Source: Bacteroidia bacterium (GTDB taxonomy: Bacteria; Bacteroidota; Bacteroidia; Flavobacteriales; Flavobacteriaceae). Taken from it: a stretch of DNA of 64,000 bases. Of the stretch, positions 33,466 through 43,123 are shown piece after piece. Both the position numbers and the translations under genes were made by a program. The stretch spans positions 62,001 to 126,000 of the forward strand of contig JAUIAY010000006.1 of NCBI GenBank assembly GCA_030425285.1. Direction: 5' to 3'. Positions within the stretch are counted from its first letter, which is position 1. The number at the start of each line of letters is the position of its first letter. The notes below the pieces were generated by a model, which saw only the letters and a list, made by a program, of their open reading frames with translations, ran no database searches and was not told where the DNA came from.

Positions 33466-35268
33466 TTATTCAATCAACTCTTTGATTTTTTCTTCATTCG
33501 TTATTTTCGACAAATTAATCGCTGTTTCAATCAATGCTAAATGTGAATAAGCTTGTGGAAAGTTTCCAAGTAAACGCTTTGTCTTAAAGTCAATATCTTC
33601 ACTGAACAGGCCTAAATGATTACTATAAGTCAGTAACTTATCAAACATACGTTTAGCTTTTTGCACCTCTCCTATTTTGTACAAACTGTTTATAAACCAG
33701 AAGGTACAGATAGTAAACGAAGATGATGGCAGACCAAAATCGTCTTGATTTTTGTAACGGTACAATAATCCGTCATTACTTAACTCTCGCTCAATAGCAT
33801 TTACTGTACTTACATATTTAGGGTCCTTAGCATCGATAAAACCATAAGGTTCCATTAATAACACTGAGGCGTCCAAGTCACTCGAACCGTAAGATTGTGT
33901 GAATGCTTTTACGTCATTATTCCAGGCATGTTCCATAATGTCTTCACGTATTTCGCTTTCTATCAATTTCCACTTGGATATTTTTGATGTTTTACCTAAT
34001 AATTCTGCAACTTTTATAGCTTTATCTACAGCTACCCAACACAATACTTTAGAGAAAGTAAAATGCCTGTCTTCGGTTCTAAATTCCCAAATACCCTTAT
34101 CAGGTTCTTTCCAATGCTTATTGACAACCCAAACAATGCCTTTTGTAATGGTCCAAAGCTCTTCGGTGTTTTCAATGTCATTAGAAAAGTTAATAAACTG
34201 CTGATGGATAACATCCATTAAAATACCATAAATATCATTCTGCTTTTGCTTATATGCCGCATTTCCAACACGAACAGGACTTGAATTATGATAACCACTC
34301 AAATGCTCAAGCGTTTCTTCGGTGAGTTTCTTTTCTTTATTAATACCATACATGATTTGGAGCTTCTCATCTTTATCAGGTATTAAATCCATGATAAAAC
34401 TTAAGTAACGTTTAGCTATATTTTTATGCCCTAGTTGAGATACTACTTTTATAACCATGGAAGCGTCACGAATCCAACAAAAACGGTAATCCCAATTCCT
34501 GACTTCACCTATGGTTTCTGGTAACGATGTTGTTGCCGCAGCTAAAACAGCTCCTGTTTTATCATACGTAAGTAATTTAAGAGTCATAGCGCTTCGCGCT
34601 ATTTCTTTGTTGTATAAATTGTATGAAGGTGTTCTATCCATCCAGTTCAACCAATATACCTTGGTACGCTGATGTTCTAGAAACATATTTTCTACAGTTG
34701 TTTCAAATACTTTTTCATTATAACCAATTAAGAAATAACCATCTGAAGTTAACTCAATAGTTTCACTGTTTAATACTTTCTGTTTATCAAAGCTTGTGTA
34801 AAGAAATAAGGTATCAAACTTTTCACCATAGGTCAAACTAACAATAAAGTGTTCTTTTGCATATATTTCTGTTTTGCCTTTGGCATATTCCAATTTAGGA
34901 TCGTAAAGAACTTTAAATGTTGGCTTTCCTGAAATATATTTAAAGTATCTAATGATTTCTGGAGGTGCTTGATAGCCGCCATTGGGCTTGTAGTAGCGAG
35001 GCATGAAATCATGTACTTCAAACGTATCTATACCATTACTAAATCTTGTTACCAATATAGTCGTGTTATCTATATATTTTTGAGTGATCTGAAAGCTTTC
35101 ATCAGTAATTATTTCAAAACTTCCACCAATTTTTTCATCTAATAGTTTTGCAAAAACCGAAGACGAATCAAACTCTGGCAAACAACACCAATCTATAGAT
35201 CCCGTTTTTGATATTATGGCAGCACTTCTACAATTCCCTATGATTCCGTAGTCTAAATTATTTGTCAA
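33466..35268 (-). CDS. Glycoside hydrolase family 15 (glucoamylase/trehalase-like)
   Basis: A 600-aa cytoplasmic protein with the typical opening YGIIGNCRSAAIISKTGSIDWCCLPEFDSSSVFA of bacterial GH15 proteins, the N-terminal beta-sandwich, then the (alpha/alpha)6 barrel with RNWDYRFCWIRDASM and, near the end, GLFSEDIDFKTKRLLGNFPQAYSHLALI. The substrate is glucoamylase- or trehalase-type; the divergent trehalose-6-phosphate synthase gene makes trehalose breakdown plausible. The only suitable start is a TTG at 35268. Confidence 0.88.
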   Translation of the reverse strand: MTNNLDYGIIGNCRSAAIISKTGSIDWCCLPEFDSSSVFAKLLDEKIGGSFEIITDESFQITQKYIDNTTILVTRFSNGIDTFEVHDFMPRYYKPNGGYQAPPEIIRYFKYISGKPTFKVLYDPKLEYAKGKTEIYAKEHFIVSLTYGEKFDTLFLYTSFDKQKVLNSETIELTSDGYFLIGYNEKVFETTVENMFLEHQRTKVYWLNWMDRTPSYNLYNKEIARSAMTLKLLTYDKTGAVLAAATTSLPETIGEVRNWDYRFCWIRDASMVIKVVSQLGHKNIAKRYLSFIMDLIPDKDEKLQIMYGINKEKKLTEETLEHLSGYHNSSPVRVGNAAYKQKQNDIYGILMDVIHQQFINFSNDIENTEELWTITKGIVWVVNKHWKEPDKGIWEFRTEDRHFTFSKVLCWVAVDKAIKVAELLGKTSKISKWKLIESEIREDIMEHAWNNDVKAFTQSYGSSDLDASVLLMEPYGFIDAKDPKYVSTVNAIERELSNDGLLYRYKNQDDFGLPSSSFTICTFWFINSLYKIGEVQKAKRMFDKLLTYSNHLGLFSEDIDFKTKRLLGNFPQAYSHLALIETAINLSKITNEEKIKELIE

Positions 35269-35322
35269 ATCGAATAGTTTATAATGGTTCCGAATTAATT
35301 TTCATTAAATTAACGAAAATCC

Positions 35323-35330
35323 TATCTTTA
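35323..35330 (+). promoter_or_regulatory. -7-like box (TATCTTTA)
   Basis: TATCTTTA differs from TAnnTTTG at the last base and is 15 nt before the trehalose synthase/phosphatase ATG. Confidence 0.4.
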
Positions 35331-35345
35331 AACCAAAGCATTTCT

Positions 35346-37562
35346 ATGAGTAAGACCATAATAGTATCCAACCGACTTCCATTACAAATTAAACTTGAAA
35401 ACAATCAATTAGAGGTAGTTCCAAGTGTTGGTGGGCTGGCAACAGGCATGAAATCGGTTCACGAAGATGGAAATGGCCTATGGATAGGCTGGTCAGGACT
35501 TACTGAAGAAGAGTTAGATAACGATTTAAGTGTCAAAGTTAAAGAGGCTGCGTCTAAACAAAACTGTGCAACCGTTCCATTGACCGAAGACGATATTGAG
35601 AATTACTATTTAGGATTTAGCAATAAAACATTGTGGCCGCTATTCCATTATTTTATGGAGTATACCGAGTTTGAAAACAGCCAGTGGGAATCCTACAAAT
35701 TGGTGAATCAAAAATTTGCCGATGTTGTTTTAGAACATATTGAAGATGGCGATACCGTTTGGGTGCATGATTACCAATTGTTGTTGCTTCCCAAGCTCAT
35801 TAAAGACCAAAAACCCGACGTCACTATTGGTTTTTTCCTGCACATCCCCTATCCTTCTTATGAAATTTTCAGAATATTCCCATGGCGTGAAGAATTATTG
35901 CACGGTATGTTGGGTTCAGACTTATTAGGATTTCACACCTATGATTACGAGCGGCATTTTTTAAGCTCTGTAAAACGTATTTTGAGATTGGAAGTCAAAT
36001 TCAATGAAATTACCTATCACGACCGTGTTATTAAGGTAGATTCATTCCCAATGGGAATTGATTACAATAAATTTCATGATGCAGCCTTAAAACATAAAAA
36101 CCTCAAGGCTAATGAAAAATCAGAATTACAAAGACGTTTGGACGATCATATTCAATCTGGTTCAGAAGCCAAATTAATACTCTCCATTGACCGAATGGAT
36201 TATACCAAAGGTATTCCCAATCGCATTAGGGCATTTGAATATTTCTTGAATAAATATCCGCAGTTCAAGGAAAAAGTCAGGCTTATCATGCTTGCTGTAC
36301 CGTCTAGATCGGATGTTCCGCAATACAAAAAACTAAAACGGGAAACGGATGAATTGGTTGGAAGAATCAATGGTCAGTTTGCAACGGTAAGCTGGACACC
36401 AATCTGGTATTTTTATAGGTCTATGCCTTTTGATAATTTAATAGACCTGTATACCTCATCTGATATTGCGTTGATAACACCCATTCGTGACGGTATGAAT
36501 TTAGTTGCCAAAGAGTACGTAGCCACACGAACTGATATGAATGGTGTTTTAATTTTGAGTGAAATGGCTGGTGCATCAAAAGAAATGAACGAAGCCATCT
36601 TAATCAATCCCAATAATTTTGAAGAAGTTGCCAATGCGCTTAAAAATGCCATTGAAATGCCTGAAGATGAACAGGAAAAGCGACTGAAATTTCTTCAAAA
36701 ACGGTTAAAACGCTACAGTGTTGAAAAATGGGCTTCTGAATTTATGAAATCCCTTAATGCTACAAAAAGTACAAAGACGGCTATCATAGCAAAAAAACTT
36801 GATAGTGACAGAACAAGTAAAATGATGGACTCCTTCCAGTCTTCAAAAAAAAGATTGTTGTTGCTTGACTACGATGGTACATTGGTTGGATTTCAAAACA
36901 ACCCTCAAGACGCGAAACCAGACAACCAATTAATCTCTTTATTAGATTCCTTAAACCAACAAAAAAATACGGACGTCGTTATTATTAGCGGAAGGGGCAA
37001 AGAAACCTTTGAAAATTGGTTTGGCAATAAAGATTACAACCTTATAACCGATCATGGTGTTTGGCTAAAAACAAAAGCTAGTGATTGGAAAATGTTGGAG
37101 CGCCTAAAAACCGATTGGATGAAAAACATTAAACCCATTCTAGAAACATTTGTAGATAGAACACCGGGAACATTCATTGAACAAAAAAAATACTCGCTTG
37201 CCTGGCATTATAGACAAGCCGATCCAGAACTGGCAAAAATAAGGACCATAGAATTGAATACCGTACTGACCAGTTTAATTTCCAATAACGATTTATCAGT
37301 CTTACAAGGCAATAAAGTAATAGAAATCAAAAGCAGCAATGTTAACAAAGGTCGAGCAACCGCTACATGGTTGGTAGAGAACAGTTATGATTTTATATTT
37401 GCGGCAGGCGATGATTGGACCGATGAATATATGTTTGAAGAATTACCAGAAAGTGCCTTTTCGGTAAAAGTTGGCCTAAAAAAAACCAAAGCCAAGTATT
37501 ATGTAAAAAACACTGAAAATATTAGAGATATATTATTAAATTTCACTTCACACCATAAATAA
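35346..37562 (+). CDS. otsAB: Trehalose-6-phosphate synthase/phosphatase fusion
   Basis: A 738-aa bifunctional enzyme. The N-terminal GT20 synthase (1 to about 480) has VSNRLPLQ, VWVHDYQLLLLP, GFFLHIPYPS and the nucleotide-binding RDGMNLVAKEY; the C-terminal HAD phosphatase (about 495-738) has DYDGTLVG with nucleophile D508 and general acid D510. Together they make trehalose from UDP-glucose and glucose-6-P. I chose ATG at 35346; the frame stays open for 28 more codons upstream, but these do not match the family and would overlap the GH15 gene. It is one base ahead of the M1 peptidase. Confidence 0.94.
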   Translation: MSKTIIVSNRLPLQIKLENNQLEVVPSVGGLATGMKSVHEDGNGLWIGWSGLTEEELDNDLSVKVKEAASKQNCATVPLTEDDIENYYLGFSNKTLWPLFHYFMEYTEFENSQWESYKLVNQKFADVVLEHIEDGDTVWVHDYQLLLLPKLIKDQKPDVTIGFFLHIPYPSYEIFRIFPWREELLHGMLGSDLLGFHTYDYERHFLSSVKRILRLEVKFNEITYHDRVIKVDSFPMGIDYNKFHDAALKHKNLKANEKSELQRRLDDHIQSGSEAKLILSIDRMDYTKGIPNRIRAFEYFLNKYPQFKEKVRLIMLAVPSRSDVPQYKKLKRETDELVGRINGQFATVSWTPIWYFYRSMPFDNLIDLYTSSDIALITPIRDGMNLVAKEYVATRTDMNGVLILSEMAGASKEMNEAILINPNNFEEVANALKNAIEMPEDEQEKRLKFLQKRLKRYSVEKWASEFMKSLNATKSTKTAIIAKKLDSDRTSKMMDSFQSSKKRLLLLDYDGTLVGFQNNPQDAKPDNQLISLLDSLNQQKNTDVVIISGRGKETFENWFGNKDYNLITDHGVWLKTKASDWKMLERLKTDWMKNIKPILETFVDRTPGTFIEQKKYSLAWHYRQADPELAKIRTIELNTVLTSLISNNDLSVLQGNKVIEIKSSNVNKGRATATWLVENSYDFIFAAGDDWTDEYMFEELPESAFSVKVGLKKTKAKYYVKNTENIRDILLNFTSHHK

Positions 37563-37563
37563 C

Positions 37564-39204
37564 ATGAAAACATTTATAATACTTTGTACTGCGCTATTTT
37601 GTATAGGCTACACATGTCAAGCGCAAGGATTACTCGAAGAAAAAACACACTTCACGCATCAAGATACTTTAAGGGGAACCATCACTCCTGAACGTGAATG
37701 GTGGGATTTAACGTATTATCATTTAGACGTTTCGGTTAATCCAGACGAAAAATATATTTCAGGAAAAAATATCATAAATTATAAAGTTTTAAAGCCCTAC
37801 TCTACCATTCAAATCGATTTGCAAGAGCCTTTAGTGATAACAAAGGCAACCCAAAACGGCAAAGAATTATCAGTAAAACGTGATGGCAATGCCCATTTTA
37901 TTTCACTTATTGACAAACAAATTCCAAACACTATCAATTCTTTGGAAATACATTATCAAGGTAATCCCAAAGAAGCTGTGAGAGCACCTTGGGATGGTGG
38001 TCTATCATGGAAAAAAGATAGTAATGGCAACCACTTTGTAGCAACATCTTGTCAAGGACTAGGTGCAAGTGTTTGGTGGCCCAACAAAGACCACATGTAC
38101 GATGAAGTAGACAGTATGCTCATAAGTGTTACAAACCCAAAAGGCTTAAGCAATATTTCAAATGGGCGTTTAAGGTCTGTTAAGGAAAATAATGATGGAA
38201 CCGTTACCTCCAATTGGTTTGTGCACAACCCTATTAATAATTATGGTGTTAATGTGAACATTGGTGATTATGTCCATTTTTCAGAAGTCTATCAAGGTGA
38301 AAAAGGGCCATTGGATTTAGATTATTATGTATTGAGTTATAACCTTGATAAAGCAAAAGAACACTTTAAGGACACGCCAAAAATGATGAAAGCTTTTGAA
38401 CATTGGTTTGGCCCATATCCTTTTTACGAAGACGGTTTTAAACTTGTTGAAGTACCGTACTTGGGTATGGAGCATCAAAGTTCAGTTACCTATGGTAATC
38501 AATACAAAAAAGGGTATTTAGGAAGGGATATTTCAGGATCTGGTTGGGGTTTGAAATTTGACTATATCATTATCCACGAAGCCGGACATGAATGGTTTGC
38601 CAATAATATCACCTATAAAGATATCGCAGATATGTGGATTCATGAAAGCTTCACCACGTATTCCGAAAATTTGTTTGTTGAATATTACTATGGAAAAGAA
38701 GCTGGTTCGGAATATGTTATCGGTCAACGTCGAGGAATTGGAAACAAAAGCCCTATCATAGGTTATTACAACGTGAACAAGGAAGGCTCTGGTGATATGT
38801 ATGCAAAAGGTGCTAACATATTGCACACTTTAAGACAGTTAATCGAAGATGATGAAAAGTGGCGACAAATTTTAAGAGGTCTCAATAGCACTTTCTATCA
38901 TCAAACAGTGACTACGGAGCAGGTTGAAAATTATATCAGTCAACAAACAGGTATCGATTTAACCGAGTTCTTCAATCAATATTTAAGAACAACTATGATT
39001 CCAACTTTAGAATATGAGATTACAGATGAAAATTTAAAATACCGTTGGACAAATATTGTTGAGAATTTTGACATGCCTATTCAAGTTACCATTGATGATA
39101 AAGAAAAATGGCTGTTTCCAAAAGCCGAATGGAAAACCTTGACAATAAGTGCAAAGGACATAGAAATAAACCCAAATTTTTATGTGTACAGCAAAAAACT
39201 ATAA
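37564..39204 (+). CDS. M1-family zinc aminopeptidase, exported
   Basis: A 546-aa protein with a signal peptide (1-21, ending CQAQ). The gluzincin motif is HEAGH (338-342) with third zinc ligand E361, as in M1 aminopeptidases. The exopeptidase signature GAMEN appears as GMEHQ, a variant that is common in this Bacteroidetes subgroup but may alter specificity. It would act in the periplasm on peptides. It is coupled to otsAB by a 1-bp gap, without an obvious functional link. Confidence 0.9.
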   Translation: MKTFIILCTALFCIGYTCQAQGLLEEKTHFTHQDTLRGTITPEREWWDLTYYHLDVSVNPDEKYISGKNIINYKVLKPYSTIQIDLQEPLVITKATQNGKELSVKRDGNAHFISLIDKQIPNTINSLEIHYQGNPKEAVRAPWDGGLSWKKDSNGNHFVATSCQGLGASVWWPNKDHMYDEVDSMLISVTNPKGLSNISNGRLRSVKENNDGTVTSNWFVHNPINNYGVNVNIGDYVHFSEVYQGEKGPLDLDYYVLSYNLDKAKEHFKDTPKMMKAFEHWFGPYPFYEDGFKLVEVPYLGMEHQSSVTYGNQYKKGYLGRDISGSGWGLKFDYIIIHEAGHEWFANNITYKDIADMWIHESFTTYSENLFVEYYYGKEAGSEYVIGQRRGIGNKSPIIGYYNVNKEGSGDMYAKGANILHTLRQLIEDDEKWRQILRGLNSTFYHQTVTTEQVENYISQQTGIDLTEFFNQYLRTTMIPTLEYEITDENLKYRWTNIVENFDMPIQVTIDDKEKWLFPKAEWKTLTISAKDIEINPNFYVYSKKL

Positions 39205-39207
39205 CCT

Positions 39208-39774
39208 GTGGAATATCCCGAATTGTATTTTAAATCAGATTCTGAATGGCGCGAATGGTTACATGTGAATCACGATAAACATTCAGGTATTTATCTGATA
39301 TTCTACAAAGTTGATCACCCCAAAGAAAGTATGCGTTGGGAAGAAGCTGTAAAAGTGGCTTTATGCTATGGGTGGATAGACTCTACAGTAAAAAGCTTGG
39401 GCAATGGGAAACGTCGGCAATATTTCACGCCCAGAAATCCAAAAAGTGTTTGGAGTGCCCTGAACAAAAAATACATCAAAGAGCTTCTTGCTGAAAATCT
39501 TATGCACAACAGCGGGCTGGAAAAAATTGAAACTGCCAAACAAAATGGCAGCTGGTCCGTTCTTGACGATGTTGAAAGCGGCATCATTCCTGAAGATCTT
39601 CAAGTTGCATTTGACAAAATACCCAGAGCTTTTGAAAATTACCAAAATTTTGCACCCTCTTATCAGAAAAGTTATTTGTATTGGCTCAAGCAAGCCAAAC
39701 GATCCGAAACCCGCCAAAAGCGTATTGCAGAAATAATTTCATGCTGTGTTAAAAATATGAAATCGCGAAACTAA
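39208..39774 (+). CDS. YdeI/OmpD-associated family protein
   Basis: A 188-aa cytoplasmic protein. The features are the opening YFKSDSEWREWLHVNH, WEEAVKVALCYGWIDS, the FTPRNPKSVWSALNKKYI segment and the C-terminal basic helix with YLYWLKQAKRSETRQKRI, all typical of the YdeI / bacteriocin-protection family (PF13376). Its molecular role is not established. The start is GTG at 39208, 3 nt after the M1 peptidase stop. Confidence 0.82.
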   Translation: MEYPELYFKSDSEWREWLHVNHDKHSGIYLIFYKVDHPKESMRWEEAVKVALCYGWIDSTVKSLGNGKRRQYFTPRNPKSVWSALNKKYIKELLAENLMHNSGLEKIETAKQNGSWSVLDDVESGIIPEDLQVAFDKIPRAFENYQNFAPSYQKSYLYWLKQAKRSETRQKRIAEIISCCVKNMKSRN

Positions 39775-39818
39775 CCAGTACTTTTTACTTATTTTTAATG
39801 TTTAACAAACCGAACCGA

Positions 39819-42800
39819 ATGAAAAAAATAGTGACCCTTGTCATGCTTTTATGCATGGCCTTTGTATTTCCTCAACAAGAATTCTCTTTAGATTTAGTAA
39901 AAAACATGAAACCGCGTAATATTGGACCAGGTGGTATGTCTGGTCGTGTTACAGCCATAGATGTTGTTCAAAGTGATCCTGATGTTATGTATGTTGGTAC
40001 TGCTTCAGGTGGGTTGTGGAAATCAACTTCAGGAGGCATTAAATGGGAGCCTATTTTTGACAATGAGGTTACAGCTTCTATCGGTGCCGTAGCTATTCAG
40101 CAATCCAACCCTAGTGTGATTTGGGTGGGAACAGGAGAAGGAAACCCAAGAAACAGTCTCAATGGTGGCTATGGTATTTACAAGTCTTTAGATGGCGGTA
40201 AAAACTGGCAACTAATGGGTCTTGAAAAAACGAGGCATATCCATCGCGTTATTATCGACCCGACTAATCCTAATGTGGTTTATGCTGGTGCTATTGGGTC
40301 ACCTTGGGGGGAACATCCAGAACGTGGTGTTTTCAAAACGACTGATGGCGGCAAAACTTGGAAGAAAATTCTATTTGCCAATAACAAAACAGGTGCTGCC
40401 GATCTAATAATGGATCCCACCAATCCCAACAAACTAATTGCTGCCATGTGGGAACACAAACGTGACCCTTGGTTTTTTAATTCAGGTGGTGAAGGTTCTG
40501 GCTTACATATAACTTATGACGGTGGTGAAACCTGGAAAAAAGTAACTTCAGACGATGGTTTTCCAGAAGGAAACCTAGGTCGAATAGGCGTTGCCATAGC
40601 TGCTAACAAGCCCAACATAATTTATGCCTTGGTTGAAGCCAAGAAGAATGCACTGTACAAAAGTGAAGATGGCGGATTTAAGTGGCAAAAAATCAATGAT
40701 AAAAATGATATTGGAAACAGGCCTTTTTATTACTCCGAAATCTATGTAGACCCTCAAAACGAAAATCGCGTATACTCGGTATTTACCTATGTAAACGTGA
40801 GTGAAGATGGCGGTAAAAACTTTCACCAACTCATGCCAGCTTATGGTGTTGACAATGGTATTCATCCAGACCACCATGCCTGGTGGATTCATCCAAAAGA
40901 TGGTAGTTTTATGATTGACGGTAATGATGGTGGGATGAACATTACGCACGATGGTGGAAAAACCTGGCGCTTCATTGGTAATTTGCCAGTCGCGCAATTT
41001 TATCACATTAATGTAGACAATGAATTTCCTTATAATGTATATGGTGGTATGCAAGACAATGGGTCTTGGCGAGGACCAGCTTATGTTTGGCGCTCTCAAG
41101 GTATTCGCAATTCTTACTGGCAGGAAATCAGCTTTGGAGATGGTTTTGACGTAGTTCCAGACAGAGACGATTCCAGATTTGGTTGGACCATGAGTCAGCA
41201 AGGTTATGTTTCACGTTACGATTGGGAAACAGGCAATAATTTTTTGGTGAGACCTGTAGCTTTGGATGTTGATACCGAATTACGATTCAATTGGAATGCA
41301 GCTATCAATATTGATCCTTTTGACAACAATACTATTTATTTTGGAAGCCAATTTGTACATAAATCAACCGATAAAGGCGAAACATGGACTTTAATTTCAG
41401 ATGATTTAACTACTAACGACCCCGAAAAATTGAAACAGTCTGAAAGTGGCGGACTTACCATGGATGCTACTGGTGCCGAAAATCACTGTACCATTTTAGT
41501 CATTGAACCTTCTCCTGTTGAAAAAGACATGCTTTGGGTTGGCACTGATGATGGTCGTGTACACATAACCCAAAATGGAGGAGAAACCTGGATTGATGTA
41601 TCTAAAAACATTAAAGGCCTACCTACTGGCAGTTGGATTCCGCAAATAAAAGCTTCAAATAAAAACAAAGGTGAAGCCTTGCTAATCGCAAATGATTACA
41701 GACGTTTCAACTACACACCTTATGCTTACAGAACAAAGGATTATGGTAAAACTTGGACACGCATTGTAGATGAAAATGACGTGGAAAGTTATACCCTTGC
41801 TATTGTTGAAGATATTGAAGAACCAAACCTACTCTTTTTAGGTACTGATGACGGGCTCTACATATCGTTGGATGCTGGCAGCAAATGGATTAAATGGACC
41901 GAAGGTTTCCCGACAGTATCGGTTAAAGATTTAGTCATCCACCCAAGAGAACACGATTTAGTTATTGGTACTTTTGGACGTGCTGCTTGGGTTTTAGATG
42001 ATATTAGACCCTTGCGAGCCATGGCAAAAAGCAATTCTGTGATTAATTCAAAATTAGAATTATTTGAACCTCCAACCGCTTACCAAGCTGCTTATCAGCA
42101 ACCAACTGGCAGTCGTTTTGGAGCAGATGCCATGTATCATGGTGATAATAGAGGTTATGGTGCGCAATTAACGTACTTCGTAACGATTGAGGACAAGAAA
42201 AAATCTGATAAAGAAGAAGACGATAAAGACAAAGATGATAAAGACAAAGATGAAAATGGAGACGAAGAAGAAAATGAGGATAATTCTAATGAAGAAAACA
42301 ATGATACAAAAGAGTCCGAAAGCAATGAAATTAAATGGGATTCCTTAATCATGAAAATTTATGATGGTGATCGATTGATACGTACTTTAAAACAACCTGC
42401 TCCAAAGGAAACAGGTATTCACAAATGGACCTGGTATATGGATGAAGCTGGTGTCTCCAGACCATCACGTAGTATTAGAGAATCAAGGAATGAGCCAAGT
42501 GGTGTAAGCGTTAAGCCTGGTAATTACCGAGTGGTTATGAGTTTTGGAGATCAACAATCTGAACAAACCATAAGCGTCAAGTCTGATCCAAGACTCGACG
42601 TATCAACTAAAAATACCAATGAAGTTTACGCAACTCTCAAAGAATTAGAAACTGCACAAGAAACCGTGGCTAAAGCTGTGAAACAATTGGTTGAAAGCAA
42701 AAATATTGCAAAAAAATACCAATCTGATTTAAAGAAATTGGATAATGAAAAATACAAAGACGAAATAAAGTTATCTGATGAAACTGTAAAAAAAATAGAC

Positions 42801-43091
42801 ACGCTTATCAATACGTATTTTGGTAAAATTGATAAACGACAAGGCATCACCCGAAATCAAGAAGTTACGGTCAATCAACGTTTAGGATTAGCCCGAAGTT
42901 ATGTGAGTTCGTCTCAAAATGGAATAACCAGTACTGAGACCAAACTTATTGAATTGGCATATGATGCTATTTCAAAAGCTCTTGATGAAACCAATACCTT
43001 TTTCAAAAATGATTGGTCCGACTATCAAACACAAATGGAACAATTAAATATCAATCCTTTTAAAGAAACGAAGACCTTCAAAATCGATTAA
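39819..43091 (+). CDS. Sortilin-like BNR-repeat beta-propeller protein
   Basis: A 1090-aa exported protein. The signal peptide begins at MKKIVTLVMLLCMAF (ATG 39819); an in-frame ATG at 39798 adds seven residues. The N-terminal 730 residues carry many Asp-box/BNR repeats (STSGGIKW, SLDGGKNW, TTDGGKTW, TYDGGETW, SEDGGFKW) as in VPS10/sortilin propellers, often labelled glycosyl hydrolase without catalytic evidence. A very acidic Asp/Glu/Lys stretch occurs at about 795-835 (42205-42310), then a helical C-terminal domain. It is followed by an S9 peptidase, a pairing suggestive of secreted protein turnover. Function not known. Confidence 0.78.
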   Translation: MKKIVTLVMLLCMAFVFPQQEFSLDLVKNMKPRNIGPGGMSGRVTAIDVVQSDPDVMYVGTASGGLWKSTSGGIKWEPIFDNEVTASIGAVAIQQSNPSVIWVGTGEGNPRNSLNGGYGIYKSLDGGKNWQLMGLEKTRHIHRVIIDPTNPNVVYAGAIGSPWGEHPERGVFKTTDGGKTWKKILFANNKTGAADLIMDPTNPNKLIAAMWEHKRDPWFFNSGGEGSGLHITYDGGETWKKVTSDDGFPEGNLGRIGVAIAANKPNIIYALVEAKKNALYKSEDGGFKWQKINDKNDIGNRPFYYSEIYVDPQNENRVYSVFTYVNVSEDGGKNFHQLMPAYGVDNGIHPDHHAWWIHPKDGSFMIDGNDGGMNITHDGGKTWRFIGNLPVAQFYHINVDNEFPYNVYGGMQDNGSWRGPAYVWRSQGIRNSYWQEISFGDGFDVVPDRDDSRFGWTMSQQGYVSRYDWETGNNFLVRPVALDVDTELRFNWNAAINIDPFDNNTIYFGSQFVHKSTDKGETWTLISDDLTTNDPEKLKQSESGGLTMDATGAENHCTILVIEPSPVEKDMLWVGTDDGRVHITQNGGETWIDVSKNIKGLPTGSWIPQIKASNKNKGEALLIANDYRRFNYTPYAYRTKDYGKTWTRIVDENDVESYTLAIVEDIEEPNLLFLGTDDGLYISLDAGSKWIKWTEGFPTVSVKDLVIHPREHDLVIGTFGRAAWVLDDIRPLRAMAKSNSVINSKLELFEPPTAYQAAYQQPTGSRFGADAMYHGDNRGYGAQLTYFVTIEDKKKSDKEEDDKDKDDKDKDENGDEEENEDNSNEENNDTKESESNEIKWDSLIMKIYDGDRLIRTLKQPAPKETGIHKWTWYMDEAGVSRPSRSIRESRNEPSGVSVKPGNYRVVMSFGDQQSEQTISVKSDPRLDVSTKNTNEVYATLKELETAQETVAKAVKQLVESKNIAKKYQSDLKKLDNEKYKDEIKLSDETVKKIDTLINTYFGKIDKRQGITRNQEVTVNQRLGLARSYVSSSQNGITSTETKLIELAYDAISKALDETNTFFKNDWSDYQTQMEQLNINPFKETKTFKID

Positions 43092-43123
43092 ATAACCTGC
43101 ACCACTTAAAATATATTCAATCA

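Noticed and set aside
39819-43091. A glycosyl hydrolase activity for the BNR-repeat protein
   Set aside because: Asp-box repeats only show a beta-propeller; no catalytic residues of sialidases or other hydrolases were found.
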